DNA of 64,000 nucleotides from Mixophyes australis (taxonomy: Eukaryota; Chordata; Amphibia; Anura; Limnodynastidae). This document shows, piece by piece, positions 22,510-34,604 of the stretch; position 1 is the first letter of the stretch, and each line of letters begins with the position of its first letter. A program made the position numbers and the translations under genes. The notes beneath the pieces were generated by a model that saw only the letters and a list, made by a program, of their open reading frames with translations, was not told where the DNA came from and did no database searches. The stretch spans positions 79,963,257 through 80,027,256 of the forward strand of contig JAVHZZ010000010.1 in NCBI GenBank assembly GCA_036250195.1, in the 5' to 3' direction.

Positions 22510-23410
22510 TATGAAAGGCTGTGACTAAAAACTCAGGGACTATGGGGGCGCACCTTGTCTGGTACATTCAGTACTGGATACTTCCCCATTTTTTCCCATA
22601 CCATTCTCCTTGTGTAAATTGCTTTCCCTACCATCCTTAGTCGAAGGACCAATAGTATGTAAGAGCATGTAATTAAACCCACCTGTCACTTCTACTATGA
22701 CTTAATCTTGTTGTGTGAGGATAGAATCCTCAGAGGGAGGATTGTTATTGATTTTTCAACCCTACCCCACTGCAACCATGAGGTTTGTGAAGGCTTGTGA
22801 AAATCTGAGAAGTAGGTCAGATTAGCATATGAAATGCTGTGAGCTATTTCCTGTAGAAGTTTAACTCCACCTAGAAGAAAGCTATTGATATCATCTAACA
22901 CAAGGCAGAATGTTAATTTTTCTTCCCTGCTTTCACCCTGCTAAGGCAAACGGTCAACTGCTGGAAACTGTAAGTTGAATGGAATGGAGGTTTGTGTATA
23001 TGTGAAGTGGCCTGGAAGACAATTTATAGTAGAGGAAGGCTAGCTTGAAAAATGGAATATAATAGAGTTTGAATGGATTGAATGGAAGAGGGTTGAATCT
23101 GGATATATATAGGATTTGTCTTTGGTTTGCAGATGGTAGAATACGGCTGAAATTAGGGAGTTTGCATTAACACAATAGTGTATTTGAATGAAATATAGTT
23201 ATAAGGTGTAACTACTTGTCTGTTAGGTTTAGTAAGACAATGTTATGTTGTAGGTTTGGTATTGTTGTAGATTGATTTTATTTCATTATTAGATATTGTA
23301 TAGATCTGAGATAGTGTCATATTTAGGCTGGATATAGTATTAGGATGGCTGACAATGTGCCATTTTGCTGTTAACTCCTGCAATGCCATACAATTGTGGG
23401 AATATGAATA
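22510..23410 (+). mobile_element. Probable retroviral 3' end: polypurine tract and LTR
   Basis: After the LINE, about 220 bp leads to a purine-rich CAGAGGGAGGA (22,731-22,741), a good polypurine-tract candidate, followed by TGTTATTG (22,743) as an LTR start. A TATA-like run (GGATATATATAGG, near 23,100) and AATAAA (near 23,407) fit U3 and R. The end is blurred by an A-run and (TA)n at 23,409-23,471. I could not match it to the presumed 5' LTR near 13.1-13.8 kb. Confidence 0.4.
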
Positions 23411-23414
23411 AAAA

Positions 23415-23421
<7 letters not shown>

Positions 23422-23471
<50 letters not shown>
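23422..23471. repeat. (TA)n microsatellite
   Basis: A run of A followed by about 48 bp of TA repeats. Confidence 0.95.
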
Positions 23472-23473
<2 letters not shown>

Positions 23474-23806
23474 AATTGATTTATGAGCCAATGTGAAATT
23501 GTTAAGTTTCTTTGTCTTCGGTTTAAAATGTGAGTCCTAGAGTTCCTGTGATGTGTAGAATGGATTGCGGAATGACTGAAGATAGTCTGTTGTAATGGGA
23601 AACTTTGAAATAATGTGGTTTGTTGCTGGAGAAATTAAAATAATGGGATAAAAGCTAATATGGCACCAAGGTGATATACAATGTGTTTAGAGCAGGCTGA
23701 GTTTTCGACAATAGAGAAAATGGAGGCAGATCTAATCCCTCCAGGCCTCAAGATGGGTGCCATTGTAAGTTAAATAATGTAGTTGCTGTGATACTAGAAG
23801 TTTCCG

Positions 23807-25181
23807 TGTCACTCACCGGACCCTGAGTGCCTCTGCGCTGGTGCGTGGTTCCCTAACCTTCCTGCCGGCGCCTGTCCTGAGCCGTGGCCGTCCGCCATCT
23901 TGATGCACTGCGCATGCGCAGCATCCAAGAACATATGACCTTTGCTTTTAATCTCATTGGTGGATCAGGCACCTCTCCCTATTTAAGGCACCTGTGCTCA
24001 TTACCTCGTTGCCTGATCTTGAGTCTCATTCCCTGTGAGTCTCCTGAAGGTATCTCCTGTGTCCTGCTAGTGTCTTCAGCTTCCTGCTGATTACCTGTGC
24101 TACTCATCAGCGGTTCTCATACCCGCTACAGACTCCTGTATCCTGCTTGTGTCCTCAGCTGGCTTCTGATTACCTGCCCTGCTCACCTACGGTTCCCATA
24201 CCCGCTACAGCCGTTCAGCGTCCCTGCTGTGCCTGCATATTCTCGTGGACAAGCTTCTCTACTCATCAGTGGTATGCTTACTTGTTATTGACTATCAACT
24301 GTTACCTTGCATATCCGCTTAGGACAAGCCTCTCTACTCAGCAGCGGTATCCATACCTGCTATAGACTAATTGTTGTTACGTTGCATATCTGTTTGGAAC
24401 AAGCTTCTCTACTCAGCAGTGATATGCATACTTGTGATTGACTATCAGTTATTATCCCGCATATCCGCTCTGTGCAAGCCTCTCTACTCAGCAGCGGTAT
24501 AAATACCGTTATAGACTATTAGCTGTAAACGCTGCATATCTGATTGGAACAAGTTCTTCTGTGCTCTCAGTGTCTTCATACCGTTATTGACTCTTTGCAT
24601 GCCTCCACTCATCCGCACCTGAACTACTCCTCACTTACTAGCAGTGGTACAACTTGCTGTATGCAGACCACTGACTTCCCCGCTAGCAACCTGCACCTGG
24701 ACAAGTCTTCTCACCATAGCAGTGGTACAACTTGCTGTTCGCAGACCACTGACTTCCCCGTTACCTACCTGCACCTGGACAAGTCTTCTCACCATAGCAG
24801 TGGTACAACTTGCTGTACGCAGACCACTGACTTCCCCGCTACCTACCTGCACCTGGACAAGTCTTCTCACTATAGCAGTGGTACAACTTGCTGTACGCAG
24901 ACCACTGACTCTCCTGTTACCTTCCTTCTCCTGCTCACATCCAACCTTGTCTCTGTGGTTTAAACCTGCCTTTCCACTATAGCTGCAAGTCGCTGACTCA
25001 TTTACCAGTATAGCTGCAAGTCACTGACTATCATCATTTCCATTGGCATCCTCTCTTCATCTGCTGTTATATACGTTCCACTATTCACCCTGCTGCCAGA
25101 GGACCGCTGTGCAAACTCCGCCTCTCTGGTAAGCATTGTCAACTGGTGAAATCCTGGGCAAGACTCCTAGTGCCCGTGACA
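23807..25181 (+). mobile_element. Solo LTR, Gypsy-like
   Basis: It starts TGTCACTCACC and ends GCCCGTGACA, giving short inverted ends TGTCAC/GTGACA. TTTCC lies at 23,801-23,805 (one base before the LTR) and at 25,182-25,186 right after it, a likely 5-bp target duplication. A TATTTAAGG box near 23,980 fits a promoter. No gag-pol is attached. A tandem array (about 24,245-24,930) fills its second half. The length of 1,375 bp is long for an LTR, because of that array. Confidence 0.75.
24245..24930. repeat. Tandem array inside the LTR, unit 75-78 bp
   Basis: The marker ACAAG(C/T)(C/T)TCT...CAGTGGTA recurs at about 24,248, 24,323, 24,400, 24,475 and 24,549 (about 75 bp apart). The marker GCAGTGGTAC then recurs at 24,641, 24,719, 24,797 and 24,875, exactly 78 bp apart. 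The last units are almost identical; the first are more diverged. Since 78 is divisible by 3, the array stays open in several frames on both strands, which makes false protein predictions. Confidence 0.9.
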
Positions 25182-25641
25182 TTTCCATGTGAGATACATA
25201 GAAGTTTATATGTGGATAAAAGGTAGAAGTTTATATGTGTTATATGTGAGATAATTGGAATTTATAGTGTGATAATATTGTAGTGAAATGTGTTTTGAAT
25301 ATTCAAAATGGAGTCTGACGTGTGTGTCTTCCCACACAGGTCTGCCCTCCTCCCTCTCTTCCCACACATAATACAGTCACATATCTTTAGATAATTGGTG
25401 AAACTGATTTCCACATCCTTACAGCACACAATATCTGGGAAACACACACATACACATACACATACAAAACACATACACAATAACTTGTATATTTATAAAA
25501 CAGACAATGAATGTAATTCCTCTCTCTAGAGCGTTCCATCGGTTTTGTGTTACTAGTACATATTCATGTTAACCAGCAGGTAGGATAGGTAATTGTGTCC
25601 TCGCCGAAGTAGCCCTCTTGCTATGGATCACTAAAACCCTC

Positions 25642-26490
25642 TGTCGAAGTCGTATAATTGGATGAACGAAAGTATATTGGTTAATATTGTTTTACCGTGC
25701 GATTGCGATCAGTACGCCACATAACACGTGGCACGGCGCGATCGCACGATATAATGCGCACACATACACTCGCACTTTCACATTCATTTATCTATATATT
25801 TCATATTTATAATGGTTCCATTCCACAGTGATATATGATCAGATGGTATTTAGTTTATAGTTATATATATTAAGGTTATATGTACACTTTAGTGATATTT
25901 AAGGTTCAGGTTACAGGAAACATGTCTTGTTTAGTATCATTTTAACCCACTATGTATACGCAGTTGTCCGGTTCATTCGCCGAAGGGATCGCACATTGCA
26001 TACTCTAGTTAGCGATGTTAGGAAATAAATGTTAAAAATGTTACTGACTGTGTATTGTAAATAGACTAGTTTAAACTGGTTTCTGGGCGGGAGAATCATC
26101 TGGAATGTTGACCCCCACCCTTGGAGGGGGTTGTTTGAACTGGCCTATGACCTGCATTACACTGCACCCTCCTGAAGCCTGGACCTATAAAAGCAAGCCA
26201 CACCATCTGTATTGTTTTCTCTGTAACACTGAGTGTATATAATACAGCTTTACTGGGACCAGCTGCAGTCATCTCTGACCACAGTCTTCTGGACTGAAGT
26301 ACTATAGCTGGTACCAGTGCAGCGCAGCGAGCGCAGTGGTATGTGTGTATCTTTGGTATCGGCTGTACTGTATTATAATTATGTATTGAACTGCTAAAAC
26401 TTTTGCTTCTGCTAAATAAATTGTTTGTGCTTTGGAAACACAAGAAATCGCTTAGACAATGCTTATTGGAAAACTATAAAAATTACTTTA
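25642..26490 (+). mobile_element. LTR related to the solo LTR at 9,336-10,179
   Basis: It starts TGTCGAAGTC like its relative, shares the CACGTGGCA block and the GCAGTTGTCCGGTTCATTCG block, and has a TATAAAAG box (near 26,186) and AATAAATTG (near 26,413), so it is read in plus orientation. The 3' edge near 26,470-26,500 is uncertain. Compared with its relative it has extra sequence around 25,710-25,770 (a GC-rich GCGCGATCGCAC stretch). Confidence 0.65.
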
Positions 26491-26639
26491 ATACCTCCAA
26501 GGTCGTCCTCACAACATTAATGATAGAACAGTGTTTTATAGGGAAAAGAGAAATATAGTATACAAAATCAGATGGGCCCTATGCAAACATTGTCTGGACA
26601 TGAGCAAGTAGGTCCAGATAAGGTTACAGCTGATTTGTG

Positions 26640-27345
26640 AGGTTTGTTGTGACAAGTAAATTGTCAGAGGATGGATTGTGAGAGAACAGTGAATAATGGA
26701 AGCTGAATGAAAATAAAATATAGATACCTGAGGCTAAGATCATAGTTAGCACAATATTTTATAATCATACTCTTATTTAAATGTGCTGTGAACAAGATGA
26801 ACTTATGACCGATAATGTCCCTTCTTAGTTTTCAATGTTTTCAGACATTTGCTGCTTCCTTTTACCTGACTGTATTGTGATGTAATTCATACTTGAAGGG
26901 TTGAAACTTTGGTCATGAAGGGCCTGAACAATGAACCACTTATCTACCTCAAAGATGCTTTATGTATAAGATATACTAGTTTGAATAAGTTAATATTATA
27001 GGAAGTTCACGGTTATATTTATGTAATACATAGTGCTCTAGATATGATGTTTAGAGTCGTCAACAGTTGCTCTGTGTCTGGGAATATGTATTTCTGAATA
27101 GGCAATAAAAGTAAAACCATTCATTATCATAGGATCTATGTTGCACGGGCACAAGTTCACATTATTGTACCAATGCTTGCTTTTTTCACTGTAGAAATTG
27201 ATTATAACTAGCATAACTTGGATATGTGATAGCCAATGGGCTATATAAACTGAAGGGACGCTCCTGGTTGTATGTCTCTTCCTGTATGAAGTAGACATCC
27301 GTGTATACAAGCAATAAAGAAGGAATTGTTTTTCATCAAACTCTT
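26640..27345 (+). mobile_element. Possible LTR (TATA box and poly(A) signal spacing)
   Basis: GGGCTATATAAACT (27,239) and CAATAAAGAAGG (27,311) are 72 bp apart, as in retroviral U3-R, in a region otherwise without genes. Ends and target duplications were not found, so this is tentative. Confidence 0.3.
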
Positions 27346-27611
27346 CATCTATAGGTATTTTTTATATCAATGTTTGGGTTAGAGATTATTGATGTTTTAC
27401 TAATCTCTTCATGAGATATACTGAGAGAAGAGATACAAATAGACATTGATTAAAAAGTTTCCTAAAGAAATCGGGACTGTAAAGGTTATATTAATTTGTA
27501 ATATTCATTTGTACTGGTATTGAATTATAAGATGTTTTTACTGCAAAAATATTACCATCTAGAGGTCAAAACTGAAATTTACAGATAAATATTATTAATA
27601 CTGCAAATTTA

Positions 27612-27613
<2 letters not shown>

Positions 27614-27664
<51 letters not shown>
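27614..27664. repeat. (TA)n microsatellite
   Basis: About 50 bp of uninterrupted TA repeats. Confidence 0.95.
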
Positions 27665-27666
<2 letters not shown>

Positions 27667-28679
27667 TGTTAAGGGAATATTTGCTTTGAATATAAGTTGT
27701 ATCCACTTTTGTGGAAAATGGAAAAAATGTTGCAAAGCAACCGAGAGCAGCTCGAGGTGGACATAATGCTAAATCAAAAGATTAATCAGTCTTGATCCAT
27801 GAACAAGTTTGTTCCCCTTCAGTTTCTATGATAGAGGATTCTTTGGCTACTTAGATAGATTTAGCAAAATATAGCTCTCTCTTGATGCTTCTTGCTGTGC
27901 AGTTACTTCCACTGCGATGCTACCATTTAGATAGCATTGCAGTTTCACTTTGTTGTTCAAATTAATTTGTATATTCCTATTAATTTAATATCAAGTGCAA
28001 ATAAAACAAATGGATAGAAAAACAAGTCAAATTGCAATCGCAAAGGTCGTTATAAATGCTAACTGCCACAGAAAAATGCTAAATAAAACAACCAAAATAA
28101 GCCCAAGAAATGAGGAAAATCAAGTCAGTAGGAATAGTCAAGTACAGAAAAGAGTCATTTGCAAACATTTTACCAAATTGTTTTCTGTGCTTTGTGTTTG
28201 TATTTTTAAAGGTGAGGAGCAGCATTAGCCTTTTATATATAGAGAGATTTTAACCATTATTAGATAAAATGCTAGCGAGTCTTAAAGAATCAATAGACTC
28301 AGCATTAACACATATTTCTAATCATGTCTATTGTATATCATAAGCAGAACAAATAATCTCTACATTAGAGGATGATATTGCAGAGGCGAGTCCCTTCACA
28401 TAGTCTATAATTAATTCTTTCCAAGATAAACATGAATATTTGGAAAATAGAAATAGACAAAATAATTTGAGAATTATTGGGTTGACAGAAAAGGTAAATG
28501 TAAAATTTTATGAAAATTGTCTCAGTATGACTGACTACAGAATTGGGATGTAAACATTCAGTAGCTAGGCAATATATATTTCATTCTCATTTACACAATA
28601 CATCAAAAAGATTAGACTATTGGTTGATTTTAAATAGTTTATTACATAGAGTCTGAAATAGAAAATATAATGACATCAG

Positions 28680-28867
28680 GGGGTAAATGTATCATACTCC
28701 GATTTGTGCAAGTTGCCGGAAATCGGCGAGTTGACAGCTAAAAATTAATGCGGCGCTGTCTTGTAAAGGGAAACTTCCCTTTACAAGGCAGAGCCGCTTT
28801 AAATTTTAGCTGTCAACTCGCCAATTTCCGGCGACTTGCACAAAACGGAGTATGATACATTTACCCC
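28680..28867. mobile_element. Palindromic MITE (188 bp) in the L1 endonuclease
   Basis: Ends GGGGTAAATGTATCA and TGATACATTTACCCC; almost the whole element is one inverted repeat around an AAGGGAAACTTCCCTTT centre (near 28,778). CAG flanks both sides (28,677-28,679 and 28,868-28,870). Removing it restores the endonuclease frame TCA-GAT-CAT-GCT, which fixes the boundary and the 3-bp duplication. Confidence 0.9.
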
Positions 28868-29100
28868 CAGATCATGCTCCAGTATGGTTTACTCTGATAA
28901 TGGTTAATCCATTCTATAGTCCATATAATTGGTGATTCCTTTCATATTTGGTCAAGTCAGAGACTTTTAAAACTCAATAAGAAAATAATTTATTAAACTG
29001 TATAGATGATAATGTTGAAAATATACAAGATATTAATTTATTTTGAGAAGCTTCCAAACCAGATTTAAGGAGTCATATTAAAATTATGGCGTTTGGCACT

Positions 29101-29120
29101 TAAAAAAAAAAAAAAAAAAA
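29101..29120. repeat. Poly-A run
   Basis: About 20 A in a row within the LINE. Confidence 0.9.
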
Positions 29121-31332
29121 TACTCAACGCCACCTCGCCTTGAATACAGAATTGACTAAACTTTATTCAGACTTACAAATGGATAATAATCAATTTATTA
29201 TTGAAAAATATAAATAAAGTCTTGATACGTTATGTACGGAAAAGGCTCAGATTGATTTAGACTATCATAAGAATGCATTTTAGGGGGGTATTTTGCCTAC
29301 TTTACTTTATCAGTGCAAACAGGATTTACAAAATGTAGATATTCAGTTCACAGTATAAGACATTAAACTGTGGCAATGATTAAAACAAATCAACATCATG
29401 AAAAAATTACATAGCAATTAGATTGGATGCAGATAAAGCATTTAATCATATTTCTTGGTCTCATTTACTTAGGATATTTAAGCGTCAGAATTTTGGCTCT
29501 ACATTTCTGCATATATTTAGAACATTATAAACAGCCTCAGGATTTTTGACTATTAGTAAAAGAAATACAAAAACTTTTTCTTTGAGTAAGGGCAGCAGAC
29601 TGCAAGCCTTTTTTTCAATATTTCTTTAGGTTCACTTTTGAAGCATGTGGATAAAATAGTTAATTGACAAGGGATAAAAAATAGTTATGAATGAGCTTAA
29701 GGTATCTGCTTTTGCAGGTCTTATTTGGCTGTATGTACATCACCCGAGGGAAGCTGTACCTTTTATAATGCAGAAATTAGCAGAATATGACGCTATTACA
29801 TGAGTAGAGAGGTTGGAAAAATGACTTCCCAGTTAAATGGGCTAAAGGGACACTTAAATATTTAGCCTTAAATATACCTACACATCCATCTCAATTATAT
29901 GTTGAAATTATTCCAAATTTATTTAATAGAATAGTATAAGAATTAAATTTTCGGACAAATTTACTGATATCTTTTTAGGAAAGTGTCATCTTATTAAGAT
30001 GATAAGTTTTCCACGCTTATTATATCCTATCCTGATGGTGCCAATTATACTCACTAAATATGATATTAAAATCTTGACTAAGACTTTTCAGAAATGTATA
30101 TGGTCTAATAAATGTCAGAGAACATCATTGTCTAAATTACAACAACCTCATGATATTCTAGGTGCAAATTATAGGTATGCAGTAGATTGGATAATAGGTA
30201 CAAATATATATATACTAGTTATGACTTGGAACAGAGTTTTAGTCCAGATATACATTTGGTAGCTTTGTTACACATTAATCCTATATGCTTCCCCAGAGAG
30301 CATCCATTGATATATTCTGTATGAAGGGTGTGGAAACAAATTTGTAAAAATGTAACACTTTATTTGACATTCTCATTTTCTCCCATTGGTTTCTAATGCA
30401 ATCTTTCAAAATGGCCCAGTTTCTAAGATATCAAAAATTTGGAAAACAAAGTTCTATTTACTTTAAAAAGTTTTTAATGTTAATTTGTTCAAACCATATG
30501 ACTTTAATCAGTTAATTTGTAGCTATTAAAATATAACAATACCATTGTTTATGTATTTACAAGTAGTGAGTTATGTTAAGATATTGCAAGAAATGAAAAA
30601 CATGGATAGACCATTTGTTTTAGATGGTGCACTGTGTCATCAACTTCTGTGGATTTTTCTACTTCCTTTATATATTCACGTGACAGACACATTATTGATT
30701 TAGAAAATATAAGGTGTGTATGGTAAAATAATTAAAAAGATTCCCACACTTGAGTCTTTATAATATTTTGAAAGTACATGTCATGATAAACAAACAATTA
30801 GTGTCTAGTTCATATAGAGAAATGAATTGTAAAATTTTACACAGAGCATATTTAACACTGTAGTTAAAATGTATTATTGGTAGGGTACTAAATACACACT
30901 GTTATAAATGTCAACAACCAAATGTAGATATATTACATTGTTTATGGTCTTGTGCTAAAGTTAGTTTTATTGGAATGCTGTTCAAGACTACATTACATAT
31001 ATTCTAAAGATTTTATTCACAATATATATATATATATACACAGGGTAGAAATCAATGTTAACAGTGGGTAAAAATAAATATTATTAATTATAATGGCAGC
31101 ATCTAAAAAGGCTATATTATCTCAATGGATATCATCTGACACCTGTAATTTAAATTAGATGATTAATACAATTTCTTGCCTTTTTCATATGGATTGGATG
31201 AAAACTAATCCAATAAAGAAAAAGTGACAAATAAGTTTTTGAGACATGGATCCCTTACATTCATACATTGTCTCCAAACATGAAAGAGACCCTTAAATCT
31301 CCTTTCCAACTTACCATGTGGAACAATATAGA

Positions 31333-31705
31333 GTTACAAGTTAACCCGTGCATGATACTCATGCATTCTAGTTAAATCAAGCTACTTAAGGTGTTAAAAA
31401 GGTTCTTGTCATGCATTTGGGCCTAGCCCAGGCCTCCTCAGGGGAAGAGCGTTACTTCCCGACGCAAGCGCCCTTTTTTAACGTGATTTTGTCCACATGT
31501 CACCACTTCATCATTTTTCTCCATCACCTCATCCTTCATCTTCATCGCCACATCCTTCATCAAGCTACTTAAGGTGTTAAAAACTCCCCACTGTCACCCC
31601 CGGCAACCACCAACCACTCCCAACTGTCACTTCTCCTTCAAGAAATATATAGGTCAGTGTATAACTCTGCCCAGCAGGTGGCGCTGCAGCTTGTTTTTTT
31701 TTATA
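31333..31705 (+). mobile_element. Helentron-like non-autonomous element, copy 3
   Basis: Starts ACAAGTTAACCCGTGCATGATACTCATGC and runs to the CAGCAGGTGGCGCTGCAGCTTG block. It contains a duplicated AAGCTACTTAAGGTGTTAAAAA word (near 31,380 and 31,562) and the insert with GGGGAAGAGCGTTACTTCCCGACGCAAG shared with copies 4 and 5. The far end (CTAGACATTTAT) is missing. Confidence 0.6.
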
Positions 31706-32049
31706 AAAATTAATATGATGATTAAGTATAATAGGGAAAAATGAAGGTAAAGAATAGGATGCGGTCATAATGTTTTCATAGCTGGAATTAAAGGAATGTA
31801 AAGTGTGAAATTCAAAATGTGGTTATTTGTATATTGTTATGATTCAATATCTGAGGAATATGCAGTATACTGAGAATTTTTTGCAATACAACTTTCTATA
31901 GTAAAAAGGAAAAAAAACATTAGACTGGAAGTCACTCCTTTGAAGAACAAGTGTTGTCTGTTAGATAAACTGTAAGGCAATTTGACTAATTTACAAATGT
32001 TATACTTTACCTGCATTGTTGTTTTTTGGTTGGATCTAACTCCCATGTG

Positions 32050-32051
32050 TT

Positions 32052-32083
<32 letters not shown>

Positions 32084-32088
32084 CACAA
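32050..32088. repeat. (GT)(TA)n microsatellite
   Basis: GTGTGTATATAT... run directly at the start of Helentron-like copy 4. Confidence 0.9.
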
Positions 32089-32660
32089 GTTAACCCGTGC
32101 ATGATACTCATGCATTCTAGTCAAATCAAGCTACTTAAGGTCTTAAAAAGGTTCTTGTCATGCATTTGGACCTAGCCCAGGCCTCCTCAGGGGAAGAGCG
32201 TTAGTTCCCGACGCAAGCGGCCTTTTTAATGTGTGTTCATGAGGTAAAATTACCTCACGAAAATGAGTTTGAGCCCCCAACTCGTAAATTTAGCCTTTAC
32301 TACCCCTCCCACGGGGGGAAGGGGGGGATGATGGAAGTTAACTGACTTGACTATTCTAATTTTTTGGTCAAATAATGTCCGTATACTAAATTTCAGGTCA
32401 ATTGGATGAGCCCTTTCTGAGAAAATAGTTTTTTCCACACAGACACACACACTAACGCACGCCTCTACACATGTGTGCTCATGAGGTAAAATTACCTCAC
32501 GAAAAATGAGTTTGAGCCCTACCAAATTTAGCCCTTTTTGAATTTTTTTTCCCGCACAAACTAAGAATTTAGTAGGTCAGTGTATAACTCTGCCCAGCAG
32601 GTGGCGCTGCAACTTGTTTTTTTTTTCACACACAGACGCCACTAAGCATTTATATATTAG
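32089..32660 (+). mobile_element. Helentron-like non-autonomous element, copy 4 (longest)
   Basis: Both ends are present: ACAAGTTAACCCGTGC at the left, CAGACGCCACTAAGCATTTATATATTA at the right. It has an internal segment absent from copies 1-3, bounded by two direct repeats (about 32,231-32,280 and 32,473-32,522), each holding the near-palindrome TGAGGTAAAATTACCTCA. No coding frame. Confidence 0.65.
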
Positions 32661-33514
32661 ATTTATGCAACTGTTTTTCTCTAACGAACCTTGGCCTATC
32701 CTTTCACTGGGAAACTTGAAAAAACATATGAATGCCAATATGTTCACTATAGATTTATTCATTTTTTTTGGTGATAAGGCAAGAAGTATTTTCAAAGTCT
32801 TCTGAAGTCTTTATTGCATTCACATCAGATATGGACACCTTGCAAGCAGAGAGAAGTGATGTTCATATGCAGACAAATATAAACTTTTATACCTTTTAAT
32901 AGCATCTGTTACACAATGTAATAATTTTTACAATTATTTTCAATTTCCTAGCAAGGTAAAGAAGTTTCTAATAAACATTGGCTGCCTTGAGATAAAAAAA
33001 CAACATATATACATCAACATTGTTATAAATGGTGGCATTGTAAATCTCACTTTACTTTATATAGCCTGACCTTTCTCATTGTCCTTTAAACCTAAAGGTA
33101 AATAATTCTGTCCTTCTGAATACATCTGTTCAGACCATGTCAAATTTTGACTCCTTCCAGCTGAATTCTAAAAAGAACAGAACTGGACCCACATAATAAA
33201 AGAATATTGTATTGCTTAATTGATACAAAACTATCCACAAACCTTCAACATTGTGTCAGTTAACAAAGACAGGGAGCGCAATTGACCAATAATGGACAAA
33301 CATACATAAAAATGTTTATACTCTTTTGAAATAGTGAATGCCAGCATATATCTCCAAAGTTGCTTTCCTCACTTTCCCTATGTCTTACCCTACTCCTTGA
33401 TAATCTCGTGGGTCCAGAGGTAAATAATACAGGTGAATCCTCCCGGGATACTGTCCACACACGTCCCCTGTATAATCCGGTGAATGCTGTGTAGACTCCC
33501 TCTGACGGCGGTTC

Positions 33515-34604
33515 CTGTCACTACAGTAAGCTGGATGGGTCAAAAAGCAGACTGATCAACGCGTTTCGTCCGATATGGACTTTCTCAAGATACTGCTGCA
33601 CTGTACTACATGGCTTTTTATTCATGTATCTTTAATTACTTTAATGGTTAAAAACTGTTAAATATCGCTGGATACATACTGGGAATATTTCCACAGGCAC
33701 ACATAATATATGTCCTTCTATAATCTCATTCTCCCCTTTAGATATACATACTTATATTTTGTGCATCCAGGATAAAAAGAACCAAGATTATAAAAAACCA
33801 AGATTATAAAAATGTTTTATGTATATATATGTATATATACATATGTATATAGGTAAAGATTAATAAATTGGTAAATGTTAAATAAAAATCAATGTAAAAC
33901 TGAAGATAAAATTGAAAGATCACCACTTTCTGTAATAAATTCCTGCTCCAAGCAATTAGAAAAAATGAATAAATCATAAAAATTGACTCAACTCAAAGTC
34001 CAAATTCAGGCCATGTGGAACACGTGTTTTCATATGGAAAATCCATCTGGATTCGGACCTGGCAATTTTCTGCACGTAGTCTCCCCCTCTCCAATCTGGT
34101 CTTATGTGTTCTACTCCTAAAATTTTTTTAGATCCTTCGGGTCTTGATTGTGCACTCTATGAAAATGATCCGAAACACTGTGGGTTTTAAGTCTCCTTTT
34201 GATATTGTAGATATGTTCTGATATCCTTTGTTTCAGCTTTCTTTTTGTCATCCCTACATACTAGAGGCCACAAGGGCACTCCAGAACATATATGACTCCT
34301 TCAGTGTTACATGATATGTGAGTCTTGATGGGAAAACATTGTGAGTTACTGATGGACTTAACTTCTTTAATGCTTCTTGTGGTGTTAATATCAAGTTGCT
34401 TACATACATTACATCCTAAACAGAAGAAAAATTCTTTTGAAGTGTTATTACCACTACTTCCCATTTGTGGTGGAATGCAACTTGCCGTGAGGATGGTTTT
34501 AAGATTACTTGCTTTCTTGTATATTATGTTCGGTCTTGCTGAAATGATTTTGCTACACTCTTCATCCATTTTTAATATGTGCCAATGCTTTTGAATGATA
34601 GATC
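33515..34604 (-). mobile_element. PLE 3' part, left arm of a 2.2-kb palindrome
   Basis: On the minus strand: linker sequence, then the GIY-YIG endonuclease lead VIYVLECPCGL, a stop (TAG) directly before YVGMTKRK, the remaining C-terminal part after a frame change (RWIFHMKTRVPHGLN), 3' UTR, and a hammerhead-like motif near 33,551-33,592. It mirrors 34,646-35,735 base for base (coordinate pairs sum to 69,250), with about seven differences seen by eye. 5' truncated: no RT. Confidence 0.9.
33551..33592 (-). ncRNA. Hammerhead-ribozyme-like motif (left PLE arm)
   Basis: Minus strand: CTTGAGAAA, stem II GTCC/GGAC with loop ATATC, then GAAACGCGTTGATCAG. The first box departs from CTGANGA, but the stem and the GAAAC box are clear. 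Confidence 0.45.

Larger units (their letters stand above)
28240..31330 (+). mobile_element. L1/Tx1-like LINE, degenerate
   Basis: In order on the plus strand: an ORF1-like coiled-coil end with LENRNRQNNLRIIGL (28,440-28,490); the endonuclease SDHAPVWF motif, split by a MITE at 28,680-28,867; an RT block with IRLDADKAFNHISW (29,418-29,460); the KMISFPRLLYPI block (29,995-30,040); and the C-terminal cysteine motif HCYKCQQ...HCLWSC (30,898-30,950). Many stops and frameshifts occur between these blocks. Helentron-like copy 3 sits at its 3' side, and possible 3' UTR continues to about 32,050. Confidence 0.85.

Noticed and set aside
24245..24930. CRISPR-like array (regular repeats)
   Set aside because: Units are contiguous with no unique spacers, and the setting is a vertebrate LTR.
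24544..24982. Overlapping open frames (up to 139 codons) looking like a repetitive protein
   Set aside because: They arise from a 78-bp tandem repeat inside an LTR, are open on both strands and have no start context or known domain.
32250..32525. 91-codon frame in the Helentron-like element
   Set aside because: The frame includes the direct repeats of a non-coding element; no Rep or helicase motif.
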